Source of the DNA: Actinomycetota bacterium
GTDB taxonomy: Bacteria; Actinomycetota; CADDZG01; WHSQ01
DNA length: 64,000 bases
Direction of reading: 5' to 3'
NCBI GenBank assembly: GCA_030446465.1
Contig: JAUJNI010000002.1
Coordinates: 41,143 to 105,142 of the forward strand
The notes under the pieces were generated by a model. That model did not search any database and was not told the origin of the DNA. It was given only the letters and a program-made list of their open reading frames with translations. Shown piece by piece: positions 34,940 through 43,113 of the stretch (position 1 is its first letter; every line of letters starts with the position of its first letter). The position numbers and the translations under genes were made by a program.

Positions 34940-36045
34940 CGCAGCCGCAGCTGGAGATCCAGGCGATCGCGGTGGTGACGGCGATCGCCTGCGCGCTTCC
35001 GGGCGTTTTCTTGGTATTGCGCCGGGTGGCATTGCTGAGCGACGCCATCAGTCACTCGATCTTGCTGGGCATAGTCCTCGCCTTCTTCGTCGCCGGAAGC
35101 GTCACCTCACCTCTGCTGATCGTCGGCGCTGCCGCCATGGGACTGATCACGGTGGTTCTCGTCCAAGCCCTCACCCGGACCAAGCTGGTAGCCAACGACG
35201 CCGCCATCGGCCTGGTCTTCCCCGCGCTGTTCAGCATCGCCGTCGTCCTGATAGCGCGCTACTCGGGCGATGTCCATCTCGACACCGATGTGGTTCTGCT
35301 CGGAGAGCTCGCGTTCGCTCCGTTTGAACGGCTCGTCATCGCGGGCTACGACATGGGTCCCCAGAGCCTCTATCTGATGGGCGGCATCCTGCTGTTGAAC
35401 TTTGCAGGGCTGCTGCTCTTCTACAAGGAGCTGAAGCTTGCAACCTTCGATGCAGCTCTGGCGGCCGCTCTTGGGTTCTCCCCGGCCCTCGTTCACTTCG
35501 GGCTCATGGGAATGGTCTCCGTAACTGCGGTCGGGGCGTTCGATGCCGTGGGGTCGATCCTGGTCGTGGCGTTGATGATCGCTCCTCCGGCCACCGCCTA
35601 TCTCCTCACCGACCGGCTGCCGAGCATGATCGCGGGGAGCGCCTTGATCGGTGCGGCCGCGGCCATCGGCGGCTACTGGCTGGCGCACCTCCTGGACGCC
35701 TCCATCGCAGGATCGATCGCCACGGTGTTGGGAGCGATGTTCGCGGTGGCGTTCGCCTTAGCTCCGCAACGAGGTCTGATTGCCGTTGCCAGGCGCCGCG
35801 GGCGCCAGCGATGGGAGTTTGCCCGCACGATGCTCGCCATCCACCTCCTCAATCACGAGGGCCTGCCCGAGGCCGCGGACGAAAACAGGGTCGAGCACCT
35901 CAAAGACGGGCTTGGCTGGGACGGGGACTTCACGGCCGAGGTGGTCAAGCAGGCCAAGCGCAATGGGTTGCTGTGGGAGGGGGAGGGGGCGTTGATCCTG
36001 ACCGACAGCGGGCGGCGGTTGGCCGAGAGTGCGGTCGCGGCCTGA
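34936..36045 (+). CDS. Metal ABC transporter permease with C-terminal winged-helix-like domain (TroD-like)
   Basis: The 369-residue protein has a second ABC-3 permease domain (residues 1-275; L-R-R-V-A-L-L-S-D-A-I-S-H-S matches the first permease) followed by R-R-R-G-R-Q-R-W and about 85 cytosolic residues. The tail again looks like a winged helix: M-L-A-I-H-L-L-N-H-E-G, then V-V-K-Q-A-K-R-N-G-L-L and L-I-L-T-D-S-G-R-R-L-A-E-S. The pair forms the heterodimeric channel for Mn, Zn or Fe. The ATG overlaps the upstream stop, so the two are made together. Confidence 0.85.
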   Translation: MTQPQLEIQAIAVVTAIACALPGVFLVLRRVALLSDAISHSILLGIVLAFFVAGSVTSPLLIVGAAAMGLITVVLVQALTRTKLVANDAAIGLVFPALFSIAVVLIARYSGDVHLDTDVVLLGELAFAPFERLVIAGYDMGPQSLYLMGGILLLNFAGLLLFYKELKLATFDAALAAALGFSPALVHFGLMGMVSVTAVGAFDAVGSILVVALMIAPPATAYLLTDRLPSMIAGSALIGAAAAIGGYWLAHLLDASIAGSIATVLGAMFAVAFALAPQRGLIAVARRRGRQRWEFARTMLAIHLLNHEGLPEAADENRVEHLKDGLGWDGDFTAEVVKQAKRNGLLWEGEGALILTDSGRRLAESAVAA

Positions 36046-36049
36046 AGAA

Positions 36050-36298
36050 ATGACCTCAGGAGCGGTGATCGCGTTCGTCGTCTCGGCGATGCTGCTGATG
36101 CTGGTCGCGGGCCTCAGGTTCGGCTTCGACTTGGTTTCCTTAGTGATCTTCGGGCTCATAGTGGCGGTCGGCGCTCTGGCCGTGGCGGTGGCTCGCAAGA
36201 AGGAGGCGGTCGCGCCGGCCTTCTGCCGCGACTGCCACCGGGTCACCTCGCCCAACGCCCCCTACTGCAAGCACTGCGGCGCCCGCGCCACGGGATGA
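36050..36298 (+). CDS. Small membrane protein with C-terminal zinc ribbon
   Basis: The 82-residue protein starts at the ATG at 36050, five bases after the second permease. It has two hydrophobic segments (about residues 4-22 and 26-48), a short basic loop and a C-terminal zinc ribbon with two C-X2-C pairs. It is probably the last gene of the importer operon. It may sense or bind metal (inference from the ribbon and position). Confidence 0.65.
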   Translation: MTSGAVIAFVVSAMLLMLVAGLRFGFDLVSLVIFGLIVAVGALAVAVARKKEAVAPAFCRDCHRVTSPNAPYCKHCGARATG

Positions 36299-36315
36299 CC
36301 GGGCCCCCATGCGTC

Positions 36316-36360
36316 CATTGGACGTCTACCCACCGAAGCGGTCTGCAGACGTCCCCTAAA
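36316..36360. repeat. 45-bp palindromic repeat, copy 1
   Basis: This copy contains outer arms GGACGTCT (36320-36327) and AGACGTCC (36347-36354), exact complements, with an inner ACCG-AAG-CGGT. Its left half is nearly identical to copy 2 at 36388, but the last ten bases have diverged. The three copies have the same length and structure, which resembles REP-type elements. Confidence 0.7.
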
Positions 36361-36387
36361 CGAAAGGGCGGTTGGGCCCGGTGCGTC

Positions 36388-36432
36388 CATTGGACGTCTT
36401 CCCACCGAAGCGGTGCGCAGATGTCCACCGGA
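36388..36432. repeat. 45-bp palindromic repeat, copy 2
   Basis: It has outer arms GGACGTCT (36392-36399) and AGATGTCC (36419-36426), and inner CACCG-AAG-CGGTG. It lies 72 bases from copy 1 in the same orientation, between convergent genes. Its ends match copy 3 exactly when copy 3 is reversed. Confidence 0.75.
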
Positions 36433-36453
36433 GGAGCGGTCGAGGGGAAACCG

Positions 36454-36720
36454 CTACAGGAGTGAGGTCTGGCTGTCGTCTTTCTTGCTGCGCGAGGGGG
36501 CCTGCTCGTCCACGATCGGGTACTCGATGACGGCGACGACCCGGGCCGACATGAAGCGGCCGCTGCGGATGACGACTCCCGTGCGCGTCACCTCGGAGAC
36601 CTCGAGGGTTCCCCTGACGTTGGAGACCTCGACCCGCCGGCCGGCCTTGGTGGCGACGATCTCGTAGGTCCTCGTCCCGTCTCCGACGTCGACCACCACC
36701 TCAACCCGATCACCCTTCAT
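36454..36720 (-). CDS. Hypothetical small beta-rich protein
   Basis: The 88-residue protein starts M-K-G-D-R-V-E-V-V-V-D and is a run of predicted beta strands with polar ends (for example T-Y-E-I-V-A-T and R-R-V-E-V-S-N-V), followed by a charged tail. There is no signal peptide or transmembrane segment. I recognise no family. The same frame is open far upstream but that part is antisense to lpdA and I reject it. The stop is close to repeat copy 2. Confidence 0.6.
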   Translation of the reverse strand: MKGDRVEVVVDVGDGTRTYEIVATKAGRRVEVSNVRGTLEVSEVTRTGVVIRSGRFMSARVVAVIEYPIVDEQAPSRSKKDDSQTSLL

Positions 36721-36903
36721 GGGCGCAATGGTCGCACGACCGGCCGGAGCGGGCCAGCCCTTCGTTCTTGCCGCCATTTGGCCGAAATAGGGAGGCAAAT
36801 CGCACCAAGAAAGAGGCGAGGACCGGGCCGGGCCGGAAGCGTCCAGCTCGAGAGCCCCGTGTATCGTCGAAGCTGCGGTTAAACCAATCAGCGGGAGGTA
36901 GTT

Positions 36904-38328
36904 GTGGCAGAGGGCTCGGACTCCTTCGATCTCGTCATCCTCGGGGGTGGCAACGGCGGGTACGCGTGCGCCTTTCGGGCCGTTGCGCTCGGGATGTCGG
37001 TCGCCATGGTCGAAAAGGACAAGGTCGGTGGCACCTGCCTCCACCGTGGCTGCATCCCGACAAAGGCCCTGCTGCACTCCGCCGAGCTGCTCGACGAGAT
37101 CCGAGGTGCCGGCGACTTCGGCATCAAGGTCGATGCTGAGCCCGACTACGACTGGGGGCAGGTCCAGGACTTCAAGGATTCCGTGGTGGGACGGATGTAC
37201 AAGGGCCTCTCGACCCTGGTGAAGAGAAAGAAGATCGAGCTGGTGGAGGGTCACGGCCGGCTCCGGGACAACCGAACCGTGGTCGTCCAAACCGAAGGCG
37301 GAGAGCGAAGCCTCACGGCCGAGAAAGCGGTAGTGCTGGCCCCCGGCTCCTTCCCACGCGACCTGCCCTTCATCGAGGCGGACGGCGACAGGGTGCAGAA
37401 CTCGAATCACGGTTTGGTGGCCGAGGACGTCCCGTCGTCGGTCATCGTGGTCGGAGGCAACTACATCGGCCTCGAGTTCGCGAGCGTCTTCGAATCGTTT
37501 GGCGCGGACGTGCAGGTAGTCGAGATGCTGCCGAAGATCGCCCCTGCCGAAGACTCCGACATTTCTGAGGCCCTTCTCAAGCTGCTCGAGCGCCGGGGGA
37601 TCAAGTTCCACCTCGGCGTCACGGTTACGGGCGCCAAGGTCAACGACTCTGGAGTCGATGTCTCCATCGAGAAGGACGGCAACGGCGAGACCCTGTCGGC
37701 CGACCGGATGTTCGTCGCCATTGGCCGGGCCCCCAGGACCGACGACATGGGCCTCGAGGAGATCGGCGTCACGCTCGACAAGGCCTTCATCGTCGTCGAT
37801 CAGCTGTTCTCGACGGGCGTGGAGGGCGTCTATGCAATCGGCGATGCGGTTCACATCCCCGACGCCAACTGGGTTCACCCTCAGCTCGCGCACGTCGCCT
37901 TCATCGAGGGGATGAAGCTCGCCGAGCTGCTGGCGGGCAAGGAGCCCACTCCGGTCGACTACAAGAACATCCCACACGTCATCTACTGCCAGCCCGAGGT
38001 CGCGGCAGTCGGATTGACCGAGGACAAGGCGAAGGAGCTCGGGATCGACGTCGTCACCCAGCGCTATCCGTTCGCGGCCAACGCCAGGGCCCTGATGCTG
38101 GGTGGGGGCCAGGGCTTCGTGAAGTCGGTGGCCGAGAGGGGCGGGGCGGTCGTCGGGGTCCACGTCGTCGGGACGCGCGCCTCGGATCTCATCACCGAGG
38201 CGCAGCTCGCAACCTCGTGGGAGGCCTATCCCGACGAGCTGGCCGAGCTCATGCATCCACACCCCACCCTGTCGGAGGCCATCGGCGAGACTTTTCTGGA
38301 GCTTGCGGGAAAGCCCCTGCACGGCTGA
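36904..38328 (+). CDS. lpdA: Dihydrolipoyl dehydrogenase (E3)
   Basis: The 474-residue FAD enzyme reoxidises dihydrolipoyl groups of 2-oxoacid dehydrogenase complexes with NAD+. Visible features are the FAD Rossmann motif I-L-G-G-G-N-G-G, the redox disulfide G-G-T-C-L-H-R-G-C-I-P, the NAD motif G-G-N-Y-I-G-L-E and the C-terminal active-site H-P-H-P-T-L-S-E. It starts on GTG behind GGGAGGTAG. The E1 and E2 genes of the same complex follow from 40854, separated by a lipoprotein gene and pyruvate kinase. Confidence 0.93.
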   Translation: MAEGSDSFDLVILGGGNGGYACAFRAVALGMSVAMVEKDKVGGTCLHRGCIPTKALLHSAELLDEIRGAGDFGIKVDAEPDYDWGQVQDFKDSVVGRMYKGLSTLVKRKKIELVEGHGRLRDNRTVVVQTEGGERSLTAEKAVVLAPGSFPRDLPFIEADGDRVQNSNHGLVAEDVPSSVIVVGGNYIGLEFASVFESFGADVQVVEMLPKIAPAEDSDISEALLKLLERRGIKFHLGVTVTGAKVNDSGVDVSIEKDGNGETLSADRMFVAIGRAPRTDDMGLEEIGVTLDKAFIVVDQLFSTGVEGVYAIGDAVHIPDANWVHPQLAHVAFIEGMKLAELLAGKEPTPVDYKNIPHVIYCQPEVAAVGLTEDKAKELGIDVVTQRYPFAANARALMLGGGQGFVKSVAERGGAVVGVHVVGTRASDLITEAQLATSWEAYPDELAELMHPHPTLSEAIGETFLELAGKPLHG

Positions 38329-38423
38329 CCCCATCCCCGGGGTGCGCGGCACCCGTACGTGGCCCCCGAGCCGTCTTGCCTCCCTTAAGGTTTGCTCATG
38401 GTGGCAATGAACGGGGGTGAAGC

Positions 38424-39248
38424 ATGAGGTGGAGACGGATCGTTGCGGCCGGCGCAACCGCGCTTCTGGTGGGCTCCTGCGGGCAGCCATCTGACTCTCG
38501 GGACTCGATTGGTCAAGCCGCTTCGGCGATGGAGGAAGCGGGGACCGCCAGGATGTCGATGGAGCAGACCATGGATGCCCCCACCGGGACGTTCTCGTCC
38601 GAGGCGGAGGGGGTCGTGGACTTTGCAGGTCAACGGGGGCAGATGACCATGACGCTGTCCGGCCTTCCGGGCCAGGACGGCGCCACCATTGAGGCGGTCG
38701 CCGACGACTTCATCATCTACATGAAGAGTCCTCTTTTAGATCCGGTCCTGAAAGGCCCCGAGTCGTGGGTCAGCATCGACTTGCAAGCGGCCGGAGAGGA
38801 GATGGGCATCGACATGAAGGCGCTCGCCGGTCAAAGCGATCCTTCTCAGATGCTCGATTACCTACAGGGGACTACGGATGTCGAGGAGATCGGCACCGAA
38901 GAGGTCCGCAACGTCGACACGACGCACTACCGGTTCAAGCTCGACTTCGAGGAGCTGGCCGAGACCGGACCCGAAGAGATCCGCGAGTCGGTCAAGGTCA
39001 TGGTCGAGGACTTCGGCTTTCGTGCGTTGCCCGGTGAGATCTGGCTGGACGAACAGGGGCTGGTTCGCAGACTTTTCTATGAGTTCGAATACCGGCTGCC
39101 GGACGCCGCAGAAGACGGGACCTTCGGCCCACTTAAACAGGAGATGACGATTGACTACTACGACTTTGGGGTGCCCGTCAACATCGAAGTCCCACCGAAG
39201 GATGATGTGATCGATCTTCAGGAGCTCATGGAGGGTGCAAGCCCGTGA
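38424..39248 (+). CDS. Lipoprotein, LolA/LppX-like fold
   Basis: The 274-residue protein has a lipoprotein signal ending L-V-G-S-C at residue 19 and an acidic mature domain with the alternating strands and M-S-M-E-Q-T-M motif seen in LppX/LprG-type lipid-binding lipoproteins. It would sit on the outer face of the membrane. The gene is between lpdA and pyk but its function need not be linked to them. A second, longer lipoprotein of similar character is at 46277. Confidence 0.75.
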   Translation: MRWRRIVAAGATALLVGSCGQPSDSRDSIGQAASAMEEAGTARMSMEQTMDAPTGTFSSEAEGVVDFAGQRGQMTMTLSGLPGQDGATIEAVADDFIIYMKSPLLDPVLKGPESWVSIDLQAAGEEMGIDMKALAGQSDPSQMLDYLQGTTDVEEIGTEEVRNVDTTHYRFKLDFEELAETGPEEIRESVKVMVEDFGFRALPGEIWLDEQGLVRRLFYEFEYRLPDAAEDGTFGPLKQEMTIDYYDFGVPVNIEVPPKDDVIDLQELMEGASP

Positions 39249-39331
39249 GCCGCCGGAGGGCCGTGGCGCACGGATTAGCGCCTTGTGCCCTCGGCCCCCC
39301 TTCGAACTGCTTGTGTCAAGAGGCGGGCTGA

Positions 39332-40738
39332 GCCGCGCGCAGGACCAAGATCATCGCCACCATTGGGCCTGCGACAAGGCACCGGAAAACACTCGCTTGC
39401 GTTCTCGATGCCGGAGCCGACGTGGTTCGGCTGAACTTCGCTCACGACACCGTTGACGCACACCGAAAGGCGGCTGCGCTGGCCGACGAGCTTGCGGCCG
39501 AACGGGGACGGATAGTCGGTGTGCTGGTTGATCTGCCCGGGCCGAAGATGCGAACCGGTCCTGTGAAGGGCGGAGAGGTCACACTAGAGGCGGGACAGAG
39601 GTTCGTGCTCGGCAACGGTGAAGTCACCGGAGACGCGTCGAGCGTTTCAACCAGCGTGGAGGACCTCGCCAGCTTCGTTAGCGCGGGTGACGAGGTCTAT
39701 CTAGCGGACGGCACGATCATTCTGCGCGCCAAAGCGGTCGACGGGGGCGTCGTGACCACGGAGGTCGTCAGAGGTGGCGTGCTGCGTTCCCGCAAGGGGA
39801 TGCACGTACCTGGGGCCGAGCGCCACATCGAGGCGTTCACGGAAGAAGACGCCCGGTCCCTGCACCACGCCGTCGATCTGGGCGCAGACCTCGTGGGCCT
39901 CTCCTTCGTTCGAGACGCAGATGACATCAGGCGGGCGCGCTCCGCGCTTCCGACCCACGGCCCCCGCCCTCTGCTCGTTGCCAAGATCGAGACTCGTTCG
40001 GCAGTAGAGAACCTCGACGCCATCGCCGATGAGGCCGACGCGGTGATGGTTGCCCGCGGGGATCTCGGGATACAGATGCCACTGCGAGAGCTGCCCTTGA
40101 TCCAGAAGGACATCATCCGCACGTGCAACTTGAACGGCGTGCCGGTGATCACCGCAACCCAGATGCTCGAGTCGATGACACGCGCTCCGCTCCCGACCAG
40201 GGCCGAGGTCGCCGACGTGGCCAATGCAGTTCTCGACGGCACCGACGCGCTGATGCTCTCGGAGGAAACGGCGGTCGGCGACCATCCTGCCGCGAGCGTG
40301 ACGACGATGGCCGAAGTAGCAGAGGAGGCCGAGACCCGCTCCGGTCATCGCCTCAAACCGGTAAAGGAAGAGTTGGTGGGCGACCGGGTGGCCTGGGCCG
40401 TTGCCCACGCGGCGGTTGAGGCCGCGGAGGACCTCGAGGTCGCCGCGATCCTGTGCCCCACGCAGAGCGGCTCCACCGTCCGAAGGGTTGCCGCATTCAG
40501 GCCCAGTGTTCCGATCATCGGACTCTCGGCGCAGCCCCCGGTACTAGGAGCGATGGCGTTGATCTGGGGCGTGACTCCAGTGTCCTGCGAGGATCTGGAG
40601 TCGGATCTCGGACCTGACGTCCTCGAGCGCGCGGTCGCCGTAGCCAGGGACCAGCGAGTCGTGGGCACCGGAGACCTCGTCGTGGTGGTAACGGGAGCTG
40701 CGGGCCACACCGACCTCATGCGCATCGTTGAGGTTTGA
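39332..40738 (+). CDS. pyk: Pyruvate kinase, start codon not visible
   Basis: The enzyme converts phosphoenolpyruvate and ADP to pyruvate and ATP. Conserved sequence begins with R-T-K-I-I-A-T-I-G-P-A at about 39341 and continues through V-R-L-N-F-A-H, the A-K-I-E-T-R active-site strand, M-V-A-R-G-D-L-G and I-T-A-T-Q-M-L-E-S to the C-terminal allosteric domain. An in-frame TGA stands at 39329-39331 and no ATG, GTG or TTG occurs before the conserved N-terminus. GTG 39313 in another frame would join if one base were lost from the GCGCGC run (39334-39340). Translation from GTG 39422 would drop part of the active-site barrel. I therefore suspect a further frameshift. About 468 residues are readable. 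Confidence 0.85.
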   Translation, partial: AARRTKIIATIGPATRHRKTLACVLDAGADVVRLNFAHDTVDAHRKAAALADELAAERGRIVGVLVDLPGPKMRTGPVKGGEVTLEAGQRFVLGNGEVTGDASSVSTSVEDLASFVSAGDEVYLADGTIILRAKAVDGGVVTTEVVRGGVLRSRKGMHVPGAERHIEAFTEEDARSLHHAVDLGADLVGLSFVRDADDIRRARSALPTHGPRPLLVAKIETRSAVENLDAIADEADAVMVARGDLGIQMPLRELPLIQKDIIRTCNLNGVPVITATQMLESMTRAPLPTRAEVADVANAVLDGTDALMLSEETAVGDHPAASVTTMAEVAEEAETRSGHRLKPVKEELVGDRVAWAVAHAAVEAAEDLEVAAILCPTQSGSTVRRVAAFRPSVPIIGLSAQPPVLGAMALIWGVTPVSCEDLESDLGPDVLERAVAVARDQRVVGTGDLVVVVTGAAGHTDLMRIVEV

Positions 40739-40853
40739 GTGCATCTCAGCCCGGTGGGCGCGAGCCAGGCGTTACTCTCAAGAAGCCGCTGATTGACGCG
40801 GTTGCTCCATTCGGCGACGGCAAGGGCTTGTCCACAAGGAGGATCACGGCCGC

Positions 40854-42377
40854 ATGGCTACTGAGATCAAGATGCCGCAACTCGGCGAGTCTGTCGTCGA
40901 GGGAACTATCACCAAGTGGTTGAAGCAAGAGGGCGACACCATCAGCGAGGACGAGCTCCTCGTCGAGGTGTCGACCGACAAAGTCGACTCCGAAGTCCCT
41001 TCGTCGGCTTCTGGAACCCTCCAAAAGATCCTGGTCCCGGAAGGTGACACCGTGAAGGTCGGAACTCCGATCGCGGTGGTTGGTGAGGGAGCCGCAGAAG
41101 AAGGTGGCGCCGAACAGGCCGCGCAGGAGGAAGCGACAGAGCCAGGAGCCGATCAGGCGGCGGGCGACGGCAGTGCAGCTCCCGCACCGGTGGACCAGCA
41201 GCCCGCCGCGGAGGCAGAGCAGCAATCCGCTGCTTCAGAGCAGGGCGACGGCCAGGGCCCTCAGGCCCAACCCGAAACGTCCCCTCCAGCCGAAGCCGGC
41301 GACGGGGCCAGCGCGGAAGCGACGGGCGATCGCGCCGAGGAGGCGGCAGCGGACAAGCAGGAGACGGGCGGGGGCGCCGCTCCGCAGCCCTCCCCGGACG
41401 GCGACGGCTCCAAGCGAGGGATCATCTCGCCCCTGGTCAGGCGGCTCGCCGACGAGCACGCGGTGAATCTGGAAGAGGTCAGAGGTTCCGGCACCGGAGG
41501 CCGCATACGCAAGCAGGACGTGCTGAGCTTCGTCGAGGCGCGCAAGCAACCGGCCCCCCCAGCCGAGGCGCCCGCGGGCGAGGTGGCGCCTGCTCCCGCC
41601 GAGCCTTCACGGCCGGCACCTGCCGAGCGGCCGGTGGTGGTTGGAGACCGGGGGGCCGGACGCGACGAGCTGGTTCCGTGGACCAACATCCGGCGCAGGA
41701 CCGCGGAGCACATGGTTGCGAGTCACTTCGAGACCGCTCGTGCCTGGAACGCAGTCGAGGCAGACTGGACCAACGTCGTAAGGCTGAGGACCGCCGCCAA
41801 GGAATCGTTCAAGCAACGCGAGGGGTTCAACCTCACCTACATGCCGTTTCTCGCCAAGGTGCTGTGCGAGACCCTGCTCGAGATGCCCGAGGTCAACTCG
41901 ACCTACGACGAGGAGCAGCAGGGCAACGTCTTAAAGCACTACGTGAACCTGGGTATTGCGGTTGCGCTCGAAGGCGGCGGCCTCATCGTTCCCGTCGTGA
42001 AGGCGGCCGACGAAAAGAACCTCACCGGCCTCGCTCGGGGCATCAACGACGTGGCGACCCGCGCACGGACCAAGAAACTGTCCCCCGACGATCTAACCGG
42101 GGGGACGTTCACGATCACCAATCCGGGTCCCTTCGGGTCCGTCATCTCGGTGCCGATCATTCCAAGGGGACAAGCGGGCATCTTGGGCTTCGAGGCGATC
42201 GACAAGCGGGTGGTCGTGACGGATGACGACAGCATCGCGATCAGGTCTCGAGGGTTTCTTTCCATGTCGTGGGACCACAGGGCGATTGACGGGGCGGAGG
42301 CCGCGCGGTTCCTCGCCCGGCTGAAGGAGAGAATCCAGACGACCGACTTCACGAGCGAGTTGCAGCACTACATCTAA
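40854..42377 (+). CDS. sucB: 2-oxoacid dehydrogenase E2 (dihydrolipoamide acyltransferase)
   Basis: The 507-residue protein has one lipoyl domain (residues 2-78, lipoyl Lys in S-T-D-K-V-D near residue 43), a long Ala/Pro/Glu/Gln-rich linker (80-190), a peripheral subunit-binding domain (about 193-228, V-R-R-L-A-D-E-H) and the acyltransferase core ending in the catalytic D-H-R-A-I-D-G. The following genes encode lipoyl transferase and the E1 subunits, so it is the core of their complex. Whether the acyl group is succinyl, acetyl or branched-chain cannot be settled by sequence; the E1 pair resembles the branched-chain type, so the symbol is tentative. Confidence 0.9.
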   Translation: MATEIKMPQLGESVVEGTITKWLKQEGDTISEDELLVEVSTDKVDSEVPSSASGTLQKILVPEGDTVKVGTPIAVVGEGAAEEGGAEQAAQEEATEPGADQAAGDGSAAPAPVDQQPAAEAEQQSAASEQGDGQGPQAQPETSPPAEAGDGASAEATGDRAEEAAADKQETGGGAAPQPSPDGDGSKRGIISPLVRRLADEHAVNLEEVRGSGTGGRIRKQDVLSFVEARKQPAPPAEAPAGEVAPAPAEPSRPAPAERPVVVGDRGAGRDELVPWTNIRRRTAEHMVASHFETARAWNAVEADWTNVVRLRTAAKESFKQREGFNLTYMPFLAKVLCETLLEMPEVNSTYDEEQQGNVLKHYVNLGIAVALEGGGLIVPVVKAADEKNLTGLARGINDVATRARTKKLSPDDLTGGTFTITNPGPFGSVISVPIIPRGQAGILGFEAIDKRVVVTDDDSIAIRSRGFLSMSWDHRAIDGAEAARFLARLKERIQTTDFTSELQHYI

Positions 42378-43102
42378 TGAGCCTTCTAGAAATGACCCAG
42401 CGGCCGAAGCTGTTGACGGCGTCCTGGTTGGGCCGGACCGACTACCCGGTCGCCTGGGGGACTCAGCGCGAGCTGTGGCTTGCCCGGCTCGAGGGTGAGC
42501 GAGGTGACTCCCTGATGCTTCTGGAGCATCCACCCACCTACACTCTTGGGCGCAGAGCCGTGGAAGCGGATCTCGTGTACGGCGAAGCACAACGGCTGGC
42601 GCGCGGCATCTCTTTGTTCAACGTCGATCGGGGGGGCCGCGCGACCTACCACGGGCCAGGCCAGCTCGTGGGCTACCCAGTTCTCGGACTGGGCGAGCGT
42701 TACGACGTGGTGGCCTACCTCCGCCGGCTCGAGGACGTGCTGATCGCGGTTGCGGCCGACCTGGGGGTCGAGGCTCGTCGCGACGACGAGCACACAGGGG
42801 TGTGGGTAGGCAACAACAAGATCGGTGCCATCGGTGTGAAGATCACGAGGGGCATCACGATGCATGGGTTCGCGTTCAACGTCGCCACCGACCTATCGAT
42901 GTTCGAGGGAATAGTTCCATGCGGCATACAGGGTCGCTGGGTCACCTCCTTGCTGGCGGAAACCGGCGTCAGCCACTCGGTCAAGGAGGTCGCAACGCTC
43001 GCGGCAAATCACCTCGCCAGAGTCTTTGATTTCTCTGTTGTGTGGGCGCACCCCAAATCACTTTCGGTCAGCGGAACTGATTCGACACCAGCGACGGTTT
43101 GA
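42377..43102 (+). CDS. lipB: Octanoyl-ACP:protein N-octanoyltransferase
   Basis: The 241-residue enzyme transfers octanoyl groups from acyl carrier protein to the E2 lipoyl lysine. Conserved segments are L-L-E-H-P-P-T-Y-T-L-G, R-G-G-R-A-T-Y-H-G-P-G-Q-L, the catalytic Lys in N-N-K-I-G-A-I-G and the catalytic Cys in I-V-P-C-G-I. Its ATG shares one base with the E2 stop (TAATG), so E2 and its modifier are translationally coupled. Confidence 0.93.
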   Translation: MSLLEMTQRPKLLTASWLGRTDYPVAWGTQRELWLARLEGERGDSLMLLEHPPTYTLGRRAVEADLVYGEAQRLARGISLFNVDRGGRATYHGPGQLVGYPVLGLGERYDVVAYLRRLEDVLIAVAADLGVEARRDDEHTGVWVGNNKIGAIGVKITRGITMHGFAFNVATDLSMFEGIVPCGIQGRWVTSLLAETGVSHSVKEVATLAANHLARVFDFSVVWAHPKSLSVSGTDSTPATV

Positions 43103-43113
43103 GGAGGACGAGA

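Noticed and set aside
36721-38490. Long open frame on the minus strand antisense to lpdA, continuous with the small gene at 36454-36720
   Set aside because: It is a GC-codon shadow of lpdA; the coding-like part is only the last 88 residues after the ATG at 36720.
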